DNA of 64,000 nucleotides from Emergomyces orientalis (Eukaryota > Ascomycota > Eurotiomycetes > Onygenales > Ajellomycetaceae), in contig MOWL01000005.1 in assembly GCA_002110485.1 (NCBI GenBank), positions 1 to 64,000 on the forward strand. The letters are read 5' to 3'. The position numbers and the translations under genes are program-made. Each line of letters starts with the position of its first letter. Position 1 is the stretch's first letter. Below the pieces are notes generated by a model. It was not told the DNA's origin, searched no databases, and saw nothing but the letters and a program-made list of their open reading frames with translations. Shown here piece after piece: positions 33,201-45,223 of the stretch.

Positions 33201-33945
33201 AAATGCTTAAAACATTGAAATTTAAATTGAGAAACTCAAAAACAAAAACTAAGTATCAAATACTTGATTTTTAAAATAAAATCAAAGTGAAAAGCATGCT
33301 CTATTAAATATAAAAAGAAAATCTTTTCTTCAATAATTTAATTAAAGCTTGATCATGAATACTTTGACTTTTATTTTAAGAAATTTGAAATTGAGAGACC
33401 TCAAAACTGTGATATATGTGATTATTTGAAAGATTCAGAACATTTATTGATAAATTGCTTAAAAAACTCTGTTATTAGAAATGATTTGAAAAGAAAATAT
33501 GATATAGATCAAATAAATATGAGATTTCTGTTTTAAACTGAAACAGATATCAAATATTTAATAAATTATATCATAGAAACAGATATTGCAACAAGAAAAA
33601 AACAACAACTAGATATATAATAAATATGATTTAAATCAATTTATTATAAATATTCTTTGAGAAATTTTCTATATTAGTTCATTCTTTTAATTTTCTTTGT
33701 ATTATCTTCAACTTTGAGTTTATTTTTAAAAAAATGTCTTAGTATTAAATTGTATCATTTTTTATTTTTGAATGTGTCTCTTATTCTGGGCTGGAATTAC
33801 TGTAATGGCAAGTGACAAGAAGTTACATGTATTTAGATATAGTTTACATGATAAATTCTAGTAATACTAGGTGGGCATCATAATCACTGATTGCATATGC
33901 CTTAATGAAAGAAAAAAAAAAAAAAAAAAAAAAAATAGTCATCTC
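30250..33945 (+). mobile_element. LINE B, 5'-truncated, poly(A) tail, target duplication
   Basis: ATAGTCATCTC occurs at 30,251-30,261 and 33,935-33,945, bracketing the insert; a shared A can extend it to 12 bp. The 3' end is a poly(A) run at 33,912-33,934. The element starts inside the endonuclease domain and keeps RT, RNase H and the knuckle end. It inserted into LINE A in the opposite orientation. Confidence 0.9.
30262..33619 (+). pseudogene. LINE B ORF2: endonuclease end, RT, RNase H
   Basis: The longest clear frame is 31,335-32,495 (386 residues) with RT motifs AFIDIKKAFDHV, SPVSPILFLIY and SYIDDIAL (the catalytic YIDD kept). Upstream the frame holds AAGPDSINHLII and a stop at HPKI-*-RK. 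RNase H follows (IIYTDRSKN, DAEVYAII, YSDSQAAL, HWVPAHMNIKGNELADEAA), then the knuckle CDICDYLKDSEHLLINC. I count about ten in-frame TGA at positions where Trp is expected and three TAA where Gln is expected. Confidence 0.8.
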
Positions 33946-36900
33946 TTATTCACTCTTCCTTCATGTTCCAACTCTGCTCACTCTGTGCTGAACTGTGTGC
34001 AGTGCACCATCACATGAAGCACAGTTTCATGCTCATATTCACATGGGCACTCTGATGTGGGAAAATCTGGCACTTTTCTTCTATGTAAAAATGCTGCCAG
34101 GCCTGTCTTGCCTGTGTGTAGTTGAACTATTAGTGAGCTTCAAGCCTTGCTCAGACTCTCATGTCACTTTAGCTGCTTGATGTCTGAGAGTCTGTCAAAC
34201 AGTTCTTCTCATGATGTAGTGCATGCTCTTCAAATATTATATCATTTAATTACTGATTTCTTTCATACTCATCTTTTGAAAAATTAATTAGTTAAATAAT
34301 TTAACTAACTCTCTTTTTCTCTGAACTGTTTTGTTTCTCTCACTCACTGCACACTTCATTTCTGCTGTATTTTTACTGAATGTAGTACAGTTTTCACTGG
34401 TATCACATGTCTGCTTTCTTCACACTGAAGTCTGATTCTGATCTGTACACATGCTTGTTGTATCTGTTTCATGATTTCTGTTTCTCTAAACTGCTCAGTT
34501 GCTTTAGTCACCATTTCATCAAGATACACACTTATTGACAGTGTAAATATTTCAGCTTTCAGCAAGATAATTGATGTTGCTCTATAGACTTCTGCTATAA
34601 TATGCAGACATTCATTTTGAATCTTCTCCAGATCTTTTAACAGCTGGCACTGTTGTCAAGGCTTTTGTTGAGTTGCCTGTGATTGATGCCATGTCAGTGC
34701 ATTATATATGATAGCTGGTCTGATCACAGCATTGTAGACTCTACAGGCTTGCTGAAGAGAGAGGCTTCATGTTGACTGTGTGATCTGTGTGAGAGCTTCT
34801 ATTTATGATTTTAATCTGTTTATAACTCTGTTTATATAATTTCATCATCTCAGCTTGAAATCAAGCTATACTTCTAGCACCTGCATTTCCTTCTGTGGTG
34901 GTATTTCTCACTGTGATAGTTGTAGTGACTGTTTCAGATTAAATCTTGTGTGTGCTTGAGTGAAATGCATAAGTTCATACTTTTATAGTGTGAAAATTGC
35001 TTCATGTCTGTTCACTCAATGTGCACATTCAGCATGCACTTGTGCTAGTTGTGTGCAGTTTGCCTCAGTGAAGTCACTGTAAGCCAGAATATTAATATCA
35101 TTTATAAATTCTATGCAGCTGACTGACTTGTTATATAATGAGCAGATGCACAGCAGCTTCTCATTATAAAAAAGAAATAGAATGAGTGATAGTGATGATT
35201 TCTGTGAAATATCTGTGTTCACACTGAAGATCTCTGTTTTCTGTTTATTAAATACTAGTGTGACTTTGTGATCTTGCATGAATGAATCAACTCATTCAGT
35301 TAAATGTCTGAGTAGTTCTTTCATTTTAAGAATGTGAATCAAGTGTCTTCTGAGCACTCTGTTATATGCTTCAGAGATATTCAGTGATAACACTGATAAC
35401 ACTGCTTTCTGCTTCTTCCATACTGTGCAAATTTTATGCTAGTAGTAGTGCAAGTGCTGTTTCAGTGAAGCATTCACTGCATGCTCTCATTTGTTGAGCT
35501 GATAATATTTCATGACTCTCTGTGAGATGTCTTATTTCTCTTACTATTACAGTCTCAATAATTTTTTCTACAGTGTCTAGCAGTGCTATAGATCTTCAAG
35601 CTTCAGCTTCACTGTAGTCTTTCTTGCCTGGCTTTTTAAGCATCACTGTGTGTGCTGTCTTGAATGCCTGTGAATAGTGCTCCCATTGCCAGCAGGCTCA
35701 GATGAGCTCAGTCATTGCTGTGATAAAGTTCAGCTCTAGCATTTTAAGAAATCAGTTGAGAATGTCATTAGCATCTGATGTCTTATCATTTAATAATCTG
35801 ATTATAATTATTATCATAATCTTCTCTGTAATTTCTAGTGTGTCACTCACACTTTGTGATTAAATATCTCTCTATATATTCATTTTATTAATTGATAGTG
35901 ACTCAGAAAAGAATCTCTCATGCAGCAGTTCAGTCTTATTCTGAAACACAGATATTAAAGACTCAGATATATTTAAAGTGCTAGATATTTTCTTAAATGA
36001 TGATAATCTTGCAGATTACTTGAACTTATGAGTGTGTGTGCATTCTCACTTGACTAGTTTTCAGAGTAGCTTAGAGTCAGTGTCTGCACTGTTTATTAGA
36101 TCATGAAAGTTTGCAGTCTTTGCAAGCTTTATTTCTCTGTTACACTTATTTCATGCTCTTTTTCTCTTATTTTCAGTGCTGTGAGTGCTTCTCATCACTT
36201 GCTTGTATTCACTGACAGCTTCTGCTATTTTTTTTAATTATCATGAGTGGCTTTTCTCACAGACATGAGCATGTTTAGCATGTTTATCTGTTAATATACT
36301 GATAAACTTGCTGAGATAGTTCACATATTTATCAATCTCTACTATTAAAATGAAGATTCTGTAGTATCTAAAATTCAGATAATTCTGCTGTAGCAGCTGT
36401 GAGTTCACTTTTTGTCAGTTGTGTCTCTCTTTTAATCTGACAGACATATTGAGAGCAAGTCTGATAATCACTGATAGATAATCTGATGTCATGTCTATTT
36501 TATATGTCACTTGACATTCTAACACTTCTTCATTCAGGTTTTCTGACACAAAAATCAGATTCAGAGTTGTTTCAATACTATTATGATTCTGTCATGTGAT
36601 CTCACTCTGTGATGTTATCAGTTGTAAATTGAGAGTATTCATCTGTACTATAAGCTTTCATATCAGTTTAAAATTGTGTCTCACACACTTCTCTTCTCAG
36701 CTTGAGTGATGTACATTGAAGTCTTCTAGTATTATTATCTCTGCTTGTTGCACAGGTGTCTCATGATTACATGCTTGTGTACCTGTCTCCTGGTTCTGCA
36801 TCTGTAGCAATGCCTCTGCCTCTTTCATTATCATCTGTAGTTGCAGAATGGGGGAGTTCTCAGGCACCATTGTGTAGCTGCCTGGCGGGGTGGCATAGAC

Positions 36901-37985
36901 ATTGAGTATTAGCACCAGACTCTTTGCTGTGATGATATTTAACAGTATCATGTATTTTATTACTGCTCTAATCTTTCATGTCTCTGCTGCCAGTCTTTTG
37001 TTGATGAGAAACCTCACTCTAGCCTTCTTATTTTGCATGTCTGTCTGTCAAAAATCACAGTTAATTAAATATATTGTGTCACTGTCAGCTCTTTCATGCA
37101 TTCATGGCTCTTGTAGCACAATAATATCATAGTTTAATACTGTTTCAAGCTTGATCAGCAATGTATTCATCACTTTACTTGAGTTATATATATTGTATTG
37201 CAGTATTTAAAGTTGTTCACTCATTGTTCACCTGTATTCTGATCCTGCATGTCAATCAACTGTGTGAAGTGTATGTACTCATTTAGAGAGTCTTTCTATT
37301 ATATATTTACTCTGAATATATTAGTGAGTCTTTTCACTCTTCACTGACTACTCTGTGTTTTCTTATCTGTGATTCTGTCATGTTTTCTAAGTGTGATTCA
37401 GTCTTTCTCATCAGAGATCTGTATCACAAAGTGTTGCAGTCAGTTTCTGAGTGCCTCTTTAACTAGTTTCACCACTGTGTGCTGTTTCAGACAGTTTGCT
37501 GCTCATGCTGAATGTGTCTCTTCACAGTTGCAGCAGACTGTCTTTTTTCTCTCTAACAGTGCTATGCAGCTCTTGTCTGTGTGTCTCTTCACTGTACAGT
37601 GTCCACAGACATCCTCTTTTCAGCAAAATCTAGCTATGTGCCTGTATCACTGACAGCTGTAGCATCAGATGACTTGAGTCTCTCTATAAAAGATTTCAAT
37701 CATGCAGAACTCATTTCTCAAGATAATATCACTTTTCACTAGAGTATTTACCTGTTGTGATGTTGCTATATGTATAATGATACTTTCATGCAGTTTCTGT
37801 TGCTTAGCTAGATACTTTATTATCTTGTGAATGAGTATCTTGTATTTCAGTGATAGATTCTGCTTGTACACATCATTCACTGCTTTCTCTGATTTGTCTC
37901 AGTTAATGATCTTGAGTGAAGCACTCTTAATCAGTACTGTATACATTTTCTTTTTTATATATATCTTGTCTTCTCATTTTTTCAT

Positions 37986-38573
37986 TCATTCACTGCTTTT
38001 CATCAATTCAGTCTTTGTACTGAGTGTATCTGTGACAAGAATCAGGTCTCTGCTGAGTATGTATCTTGCTGTCACCACTGTGTCAGCAGTGATGTCTTTG
38101 ATAGCTTCATTCATCTTCTTAATAATGGTCTCTGAAGTGTGCTTCTCCACTGCCAGTGTATTACAGTTGTGTTGAGATATCATCATCTCTCTCAATGCAT
38201 GTTCAGTTACTATTTTTGCTGGTGGCTCTTTATTGATCACTATGCGCGCCCATGAGATCTCACTGTTCAGCATGTTGTGTCTTTCATTCTGCTGTGATGT
38301 GCTTGTAGCATTCTCTAGCTTCTTTAATATATTGTCAAGCAGGTTCTTCTTGAGCTCATTCACTGTCTTCAAAGCTCTCTGAATATACAGTAATTCTTTC
38401 TTATTAATCTTCTTGTCTTTCTCCCTCTCTCTAAGAGCCTCAGTGATCATGCACAGTGTTGCTGTCATATCATTTGTTGCTGCATCTCCTGCCTGCGCGG
38501 CTCCAGGTACGCGTCGCGCCGCGCGCGCACCCACATTCCCTGCACCACCACTCACGCTCACAGCCTCAACCAT
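37986..38573 (-). pseudogene. LINE A ORF1 (Gag-like) N-terminus
   Basis: 195 residues from ATG at 38,571-38,573. The first 30 residues (MVEAVSVSGGAGNVGARAARRV) are Ala/Gly/Arg-rich and coded by CpG-rich DNA. The rest is lysine-rich and helical (REREKDKKINKKELL, NELKKNLLDNILKKLEN). Downstream, beyond stops, zinc knuckles (CGHC...H...C and CCNC) occur near 37,490-37,690. It fits a Tad-type ORF1. Confidence 0.65.
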
Positions 38574-38640
38574 GGTGTTTGAGAGTGTGTGAACGAGCTG
38601 ATGCCCTTCAAGACCCTCTGCGGTACGAAAGCGATCGCGA

Positions 38641-39261
38641 TTTAGATGTAAAAGAATAAAATAATTTTTGATGAGGTTTCCCCTATATATATATATAAAA
38701 AATAATAATAATTAAAAAAACCTCTCTGTACTTTTAGTAGTTTTTCTTTTCTTATTTAGGTAAAATGTACCTCAAAAAGGAAAACCGAAATAACCGGGGG
38801 GAGGATGGGTTAGATACAATGAAAAAGGGGGAATGAAAAAAATATATAAAATTTGCCAAAATTCAGAATATTTTGTTTTCAAACTAAAACAAAAAAAAAA
38901 AAAAAAAAACCCATGAATATCAATCAAAATCATCAAAAATTACCTAGCCTTTTTGTCTAGTGTTTTTTATGATTGATGTATTATTATTATTAGCTTTGTC
39001 TTTCTCTTTTTTATCACGCCATTGTTTTATTTTATTCCCAATGGGAGGCGATTTTTTTTTGAGGGGGGGGGGGAGGGGCCCTTTTTTTGCAGTTTTTTTT
39101 TTTTTTTCGGTTTATTTCTTCTGCTCTATGAGTTTTGCGGTTCTCTTGGACATGCTGTTTTTTTTGGTGAGATGTTCTGTTAGCTGCGTTGCGTTTTTGG
39201 GAGCAAAAAAAAGCAAAAGAAGAAAAGAGTAGGGTGGACGTGATGGGTAAAAAAAAACAAC
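38641..39261. other. border between transposon island and GDH2
   Basis: Homopolymer-rich DNA: A18 near 38,890, T-runs and a G9 run near 39,064-39,072. No gene is seen. It holds the likely 3' UTR of GDH2 on the right and the LINE A 5' end on the left. Confidence 0.5.
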
Positions 39262-42200
39262 TTACAAATTGAAGAAAGAAAACTGGCTGGGGCTGCTGCC
39301 GTACTCGTAGACGAAGCGGCTGGCAAGGTAGCTGCCGAAGATGGAGCGGAGGTAGTTGATGGGGACCTGGTAGTTACATGTTAGTTATATGGATTTAGCA
39401 CCGGGGGGGGGAGGGGGGAATGGTAGTTCTCTACTCACCCTCTCCAAAATCGTCTCCAACCCAATCTTCTCCAACAAAAGCTTCGGCAACGCATCCTTCA
39501 ACACATCCTGCCTCAAAATCGCATTCTCCCACAACTCCGTCTTCTGCAACTCCTCATCCAGCTTCGTAATGGCAACGCTAAGCTTGTCGCTAATCATACT
39601 CCGCGGCATACCCGTCTCCTCTTGCTCGCGCCAGATAGCTTCAAACTCCAAGCGCGCATTGCGCTGGATGGTCTCTTGCACCTCCCGCACGTACGCGTCG
39701 TAGAAAGGCGGGATGGTCCCGTCTTCACGCACGCACATGTTTTCTTCGAAGCCCTTGTCGTCGAAGGATAAGGAGGCGAGGACTTCGAGGGAGGAAGAGG
39801 TGACGCCGCCTTTGTTTACGGAGGCGTCTTTGAAGAGGACGCAACCGGCTTTTTCCAAGCGGAGCTTGCTATCCTGTGTCAAGAAGAGGTTGGCACCCTC
39901 GACGATGTAGGGGATGGTGGCTTTGCCGTTCTCGATGAGTCTGCTGACGTTGCTGAGGTCGATGGACTCTGGGCGGCCGCCGCAGGGGACGAAGATGTCA
40001 AAGGCCCGGCCCCCGCGGAGGTGGAAGGTGTTGCGGAAGACGGTGCCGTTGTGGACGAGTTCGCCGTTGGGGAGGGTGACGTTGCTCTCGTCGACGAGGA
40101 CGCGGTAGCCTTCGGGGGAAAGCTTGGATTTATCAAACTCGACAATCATGGCGCGCTTCTTGGCGAGGCGGACGAGCTCGTCGCGGTCGAGACCCTGCGG
40201 GTCGACGATGACGCCGGACCCGTCAACGATGGCGCAGTACTTCTCGTTGCCAAGAAGGATTTCGTTAGAGCCCAGATCGCCGTCGGGCCCGCCGGTTTGC
40301 ATTTTGCGGACGGTGGATGGGTCGATGCCTGTCTTGCGGTAAATGCCCAGGACGTATTGGCGGACGGATAGGGTGGTCATGCCATATCTGTCGTGGGGGA
40401 TACCGCCAAGTTTGGGGCTCTTGCCAGTAAAGAAGGACTTCCACCAGGGGGCACCCCGCTTGCGGGCATGGTGTGTTGCCCAGTCGACCAATTCTGCGGT
40501 GTTCTCGTCGGGGCCCATGAAAAGGATCTCATCCTGTCCGTGGAGGTCGACGATGGGGTCTTTGATACCTGGGCTCGCCGGTGGGAGGAGCAGGTCAAGG
40601 ATGCTGTCGATGTATTTCTCAAAGGCGACTCTCGCCTTGTTCTGATGGTTGACGTCGAGCAGGATAACGCCCTTGGCGCCACCTTCAGGGATATCCTTGT
40701 TCTTCCGCTGCTGGGTATTGGCGAGATTGTAATTTTCATCGAAAAGGGAGCGGGCATTGATGGCGTAAGCTTCCTTGTCACGACTCTTGACGATCCGGAT
40801 ACCGCCACGGGAGATATCGCGGAAGCGGAGGTGGAAGCCGCGGAATTCAGAGCTGATGACGAGGAACATTCCGTACAGGCGCTGGGGGTATTCGTGTTCG
40901 GGTAGGAAATCCGCGTTGAGACGGAAACTGAGGGCGACCTTGGTTGGGGTGTAGAAGTTGGTCTTGAGAACGGCAGCGTTGAAGATGCGGAAGGAGTTCA
41001 TGACCATCTCGTCATTCTCACTAACGACGGTCTTGGAGACCAGTTCGTCGAGGCGGTCGTGGTCCAGGGGCTCGTCTACCTGCAGACGCAGGTAACTGAG
41101 GGTGGGGAGGAAGTCATCGGGAACCCCTTCGACCATCTGGACATAATGCGTTTTGGCGAAATCAAGATACAAGTTGTGAATGAGTTGGGGGTATTTGTTG
41201 ATGATCTCGAGAATGTAGTCTGAGGTGAAGGTTTCGGTACGGAGTCTCTTCTTGATCTTTGAAAGGAGCTCAGCGTGCGAACTGTTGCTCGCGTCGAGGA
41301 GGGCGGTTAGGGAGGTATATTCCGATCCCAGGCGGTTCAGGAACTGTTGCACAAATACCCACACGCAGTGCGCGTAGATCGTCTCTTGTAAGCTGAGACG
41401 GCCACTGGCAAAATGGCTCTGGAACTTGTTTTGAGGAATGCAGTACAGCAACGAGATCTCCTTCATGATCTGATGGATAGCAGCTTCAATGGGTGGGTGT
41501 TTTCCGGAGATTTCTGCGCCTTCCATAGGCTTGAGATAGAGAGAGACAACAGTGATACCATTGGAGAAGTTCTCCAGGTACTTCCTGGAGCTTGTCAGGC
41601 GGTAGTAGTGGTAAAGGTCAGACAGGGCGCTGAACATGCCCATGGCGGAACCCTGGCGGTATGCAATAACCAGTCTCTTCTCGCGACTACCCTCAATCTC
41701 AAACATTTCAATGACAGGACCAGATCGGGCCACAGCATTGATAATGATCTCCTGGTAAATCGCTTTTGTGTTCGCCGTAGCTTTTTGCAAGAATCGCTTC
41801 TCCCCCACAATCTCAATATTCGTCTCCTCCGGGTCCGGGTGCGGCTCATTGAAGAGACATTTGTAGACGAAGTAGCAACGCAGCTGCTGCTCATGGTTAT
41901 CTGGAAGGGAACTGGCGGAGCGGAAAGTTTCGACGCGATAGCTATTCTTTGGGGTCGAGCCATTGATGTATTTCTCGTCGATGCGCTGTTCGTACCGAGG
42001 GCCATCGATGGCACTTATGCCCGGCTTACTGGTGTCGATGTAGACAGCGTGGTCGGGGGCTTCTTTGTCCAGCCTTATCTCCAGACGCTTATCGTCACGG
42101 GCATATGCGGCCACCTTGGCGGCGTAGAGGGAGAGGATATGGCTGACGATGGCGTCAACGGTCTCGGTCTGGAAGTACATGTCGTCGATGCCAAGCATGT

Positions 42201-42740
42201 TGTAGAACCAGTTCGTTTCCGACGAGACGAACTCGAATGGGATAAATCCCTTCTCTTCGAGCTGGTCCATAACTATTTTGAAAAAAAACAAAGGTTAGTC
42301 AACCGTCACGTCACGCTGTACCGTATAAAAACCCATCATGAAATATATAAATAAGATAAAAACTCACCAGCTTCCATCTGTTTCTTCTTCCCATCAAACT
42401 TAGCCGCAACGTACCCAGGTCCTTCTTCAGACAGGACACGATGTGTGCCACCTGGGATACCCAGATGCGTAGGCTGGGGTGATGGCTGGCGGCCCGGAGT
42501 GCGGATCACCATATCTAGCTGCTTATTGACGAGGGGATGTCTCTGGAAACCGGTGGTGGGGGTTCCAGTGCCGGAGCCCTCCTTGGACGAGAGTGGAGTG
42601 GCGATGGGTCTGGAGAACATGCTCACGCCGTTGGAGGAGGTGGGTTTGGGCTTTTGGTTGTCCGTCGTCATCGCCGCGGTGGGAGGGAGATCGATGCTTG
42701 GGGTGGTGGCGGGGTTGATGGTTGCGGGTTGGGAAGCCAT
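39262..42740 (-). CDS. GDH2: NAD-specific glutamate dehydrogenase (large type)
   Basis: Exons are 42,740-42,368, 42,272-39,439 and 39,366-39,262. Introns of 95 and 72 bp have GTGAGT donors; the first splits a Val codon, the second is in phase 0. The product is 1,103 residues, normal for fungal NAD-GDH. It oxidises glutamate to 2-oxoglutarate and ammonium with NAD, supporting growth on amino acids. Visible motifs: the substrate-site PEGGAKGVILLDV with its Lys near residue 655; GGPDGDLGSNEILL (NAD fold) near 785; VPCGGRPESI and YIVEGANLFLTQ further on. The last exon gives NYLRSIFGSYLASRFVYEYG, the conserved family end; without that intron the frame would run into Pro-rich nonsense. The N-terminal 125 residues are low-complexity. 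Transcription runs toward the transposon island about 0.6 kb away, yet the frame is undamaged. Confidence 0.95.
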
Positions 42741-45192
42741 GGTGAAGTGAGAGCGGAGGTAGAGCTTTGGGTTTTGCTTCTTCTTCTTCTTGGGATACGT
42801 TATTTCAGTTTGAAAAACTGGGGTGGAGTGATTGGCATAGGAAAGAGGCAGCGATCGGACTTGTGGAGATGGAGATCGAGATCGAGATCAAGATCAAGAT
42901 AGTTGGATACCGAGTGAGAGGTTAGGGGAAACAAAAAAGCTGGATGGCGGCTGTAGCTCTTTCAAGAGATAAGATGAAAGGGGAATCCAAGCTGATATAG
43001 GATATAACTTCCAAAGTAATTTAGAAATAGGGACGATTTAAACTGATTGGAGAACTGGAAGAAATTGGAAGAACAGGGCGAAGAAACGGGGAGCGAGGGG
43101 AACCAACTGCCATGGGACAGACAGAAAGGAGGATTGATTGATTGATTGGCGTGAATCAAAAAAATCAAATTGGCGGGATGGAAATAGATACTATATATAT
43201 ATATAAATATATATATGTATTGCCGATATATAAAACAATATACAAAAAATATATCAAAAAAATATATATATATAGTATGTGTATATCTCCAATAAAAAAT
43301 ATAATGCGGAGGGACTTGTCTGATATCATGGGACCCCGCCGTATTATATATTATCCAGGTACGGGTAACAGATTACAGGCTTACCAGCTTGTTGTATGCG
43401 ATCAATGGCTGTAATACAGTACAGTACCTGATTGGGGGCAAATTATATACCAGCCGCCCCAGTAGCCCCTCCCAAGCGTTGCCCAACAGAGAGTTGGCCC
43501 ATCCCCAGGAACCGCGTAAGATATACCGCTGTATACGCGCGTGACAATTACCAAGGACACCGCAAAGCCCACGGCCAATCACGGCGGTGGCTGGTGGGCT
43601 ACCCAAAGCTGCAACGGAAAGCGTCGGTTGAAGTGGGGTGGGCGGGCATGTGCCCACTTGGGGGTGACTCTGGTGAGGGAATTATTTTATTCCTGGCTCC
43701 GAAAACCTGGCTAATACGGGAGCCTTACAATACGGTAACACGCGGTCTGGCCACAACTCTCAGCCCAGCGTAAAAAACCGAAAAACTAACACTAAAACTA
43801 ACCCTTCCAGGCCCCCATAGTTTTATCCAACCCAGCGCAAGGCGAAACGGGCAACGGCAAACGGGCGACGAGAAACTCTGTTATTCAGGCTGAAAGTCGG
43901 CAGAGATCAAACAACTTCATATGGGTCCTGTTTGACGCAAGGTGTGTGTGTGTGTGTGTGTGTGTGTGGATGTTCTTGTTTCTGGCAAACTTAGGAGAAA
44001 AGGTCCACGGGTACCTTGATCTCTTCTCCATCTATCTTGAAACTTCAATTACCCATGTACAATGATCCCCAATCCCAACAAAGTCCATACAATATCGAAA
44101 ATAGCGAAGTAACTAACTAATTCCCGCCCCTACCAATTTACTTACCTTACCCAGCCCTCCCTCTCCCTCAACAATAGTAATCAATGTAGTAATACAAAGT
44201 CTCTGCAGACCACGGGATCGAAAGAAGAAAAAAAAGAAAAGCAACAAAAAGGCATCAAAAAAGCAACCCCGTGCCCCAGGTGCCCACCAACCGGCAAACA
44301 GCTAACCCTAGCCCAGCCCAGCCCCACAACCAAAAAGAAGAAGAAAAAGAGCCCTCCCATGGATGATGGCTGAATCAGGATGATATGATACATCCGGAGT
44401 AGTTACAGCTGAATCTGGATCCCATTCTCCACCCCAGCCCTGGCCCCCCCTGGTGCAGCAGCACTTGGGGGGCCTTGGATACCGCCTCCCCGCTCCACGT
44501 GATAATGCGTTGTGGCTGTCCTGCCAAGATTTCAAGGATGGGGATAAAAAAAGAGAAAGAGAGAGAAAAAAAATTAAAAAATAAGTTTGGAAAAAGAGAA
44601 GGAAATGGAAGATCTCCCCCCCCCCAGCTTTCTGTGTCTTTGCATGCAGATCAGCATAAAAACAATAATACTCAGCATGGCCAGAAGAGCAAGGTATTCT
44701 GTCACAACAAAATAAACCAAAATAAAAAATAAAAATAACACCCCGCGTTCTGCTCTGCTGGCATCTTCCGCTCTTTTGTTCTACTACGAACCTGGAACCT
44801 TTTCCATTCAACCTAAGAAGAAACTGTGATGGTTGGACTGCGATTGGTTGTGTTATAAATAACTTTTCATACCTTTTTTTTCTACTCCGTACTCCTCACC
44901 TAATTCCATCATGAATTAATTTACTAATTATTAAAACTAACTATCCATTCTCTCATGAACCAGTGTCTCAATGGAAAGAATGCGGGAGGGGATCCCTTTT
45001 TCAGTTTTTTGTTAATATTACTATTCTTTTTTAAAAATTTTTTTGAGGAGAAATACATATAAGAGTCAAAACCAACCCCGTGGAAAAAGCAAAGTTCCTT
45101 CCCCCAGCCCCATGTTTTGAAAATATATATAAATATATGGATATATTGCGTGCTGGTTTCACTGGCTGGCACAATATTTCAAGGATAATTAT

Positions 45193-45223
<31 letters not shown>

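Larger units (their letters stand above)
30105..38640 (-). mobile_element. LINE A, near full-length, interrupted by LINE B
   Basis: The minus-strand LINE has its 5' end near 38,600-38,640 and its 3' part at 33,946, continuing at 30,261 after LINE B is removed. Order: ORF1 (38,573 leftward) with knuckles near 37,500-37,690, endonuclease (ILEDFNVHH near 36,700), RT (SLSLILFLFYN and FINDINILAYS near 35,090-35,200), and a C-terminal HETVLH-type knuckle near 34,010. It is extremely CpG-poor except at its 5' end and carries many TGA/TAA stops. Confidence 0.75.

Noticed and set aside
30262..33619. Reassignment of UGA to tryptophan
   Set aside because: Host genes in the window use TGG normally and retain clean frames, other LINE copies keep TGG at the same sites, and TAA stops also occur. 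Mutation explains it better.
39385..39438. GDH2 ending in a Pro-rich tail (PFPPPPPGAKSI)
   Set aside because: A GTGAGT donor precedes it, and the exon at 39,262-39,366 supplies the conserved C-terminus, so this tail is intron translation.
39389..42354. Long plus-strand frames opposite GDH2 (up to 313 residues)
   Set aside because: Antisense shadows of a highly conserved gene in GC-rich DNA; no domains.
43142..43773. Plus-strand frames over the AT microsatellite and following DNA
   Set aside because: Low-complexity Tyr/Ile-rich translation of TATA repeats and domain-free sequence.
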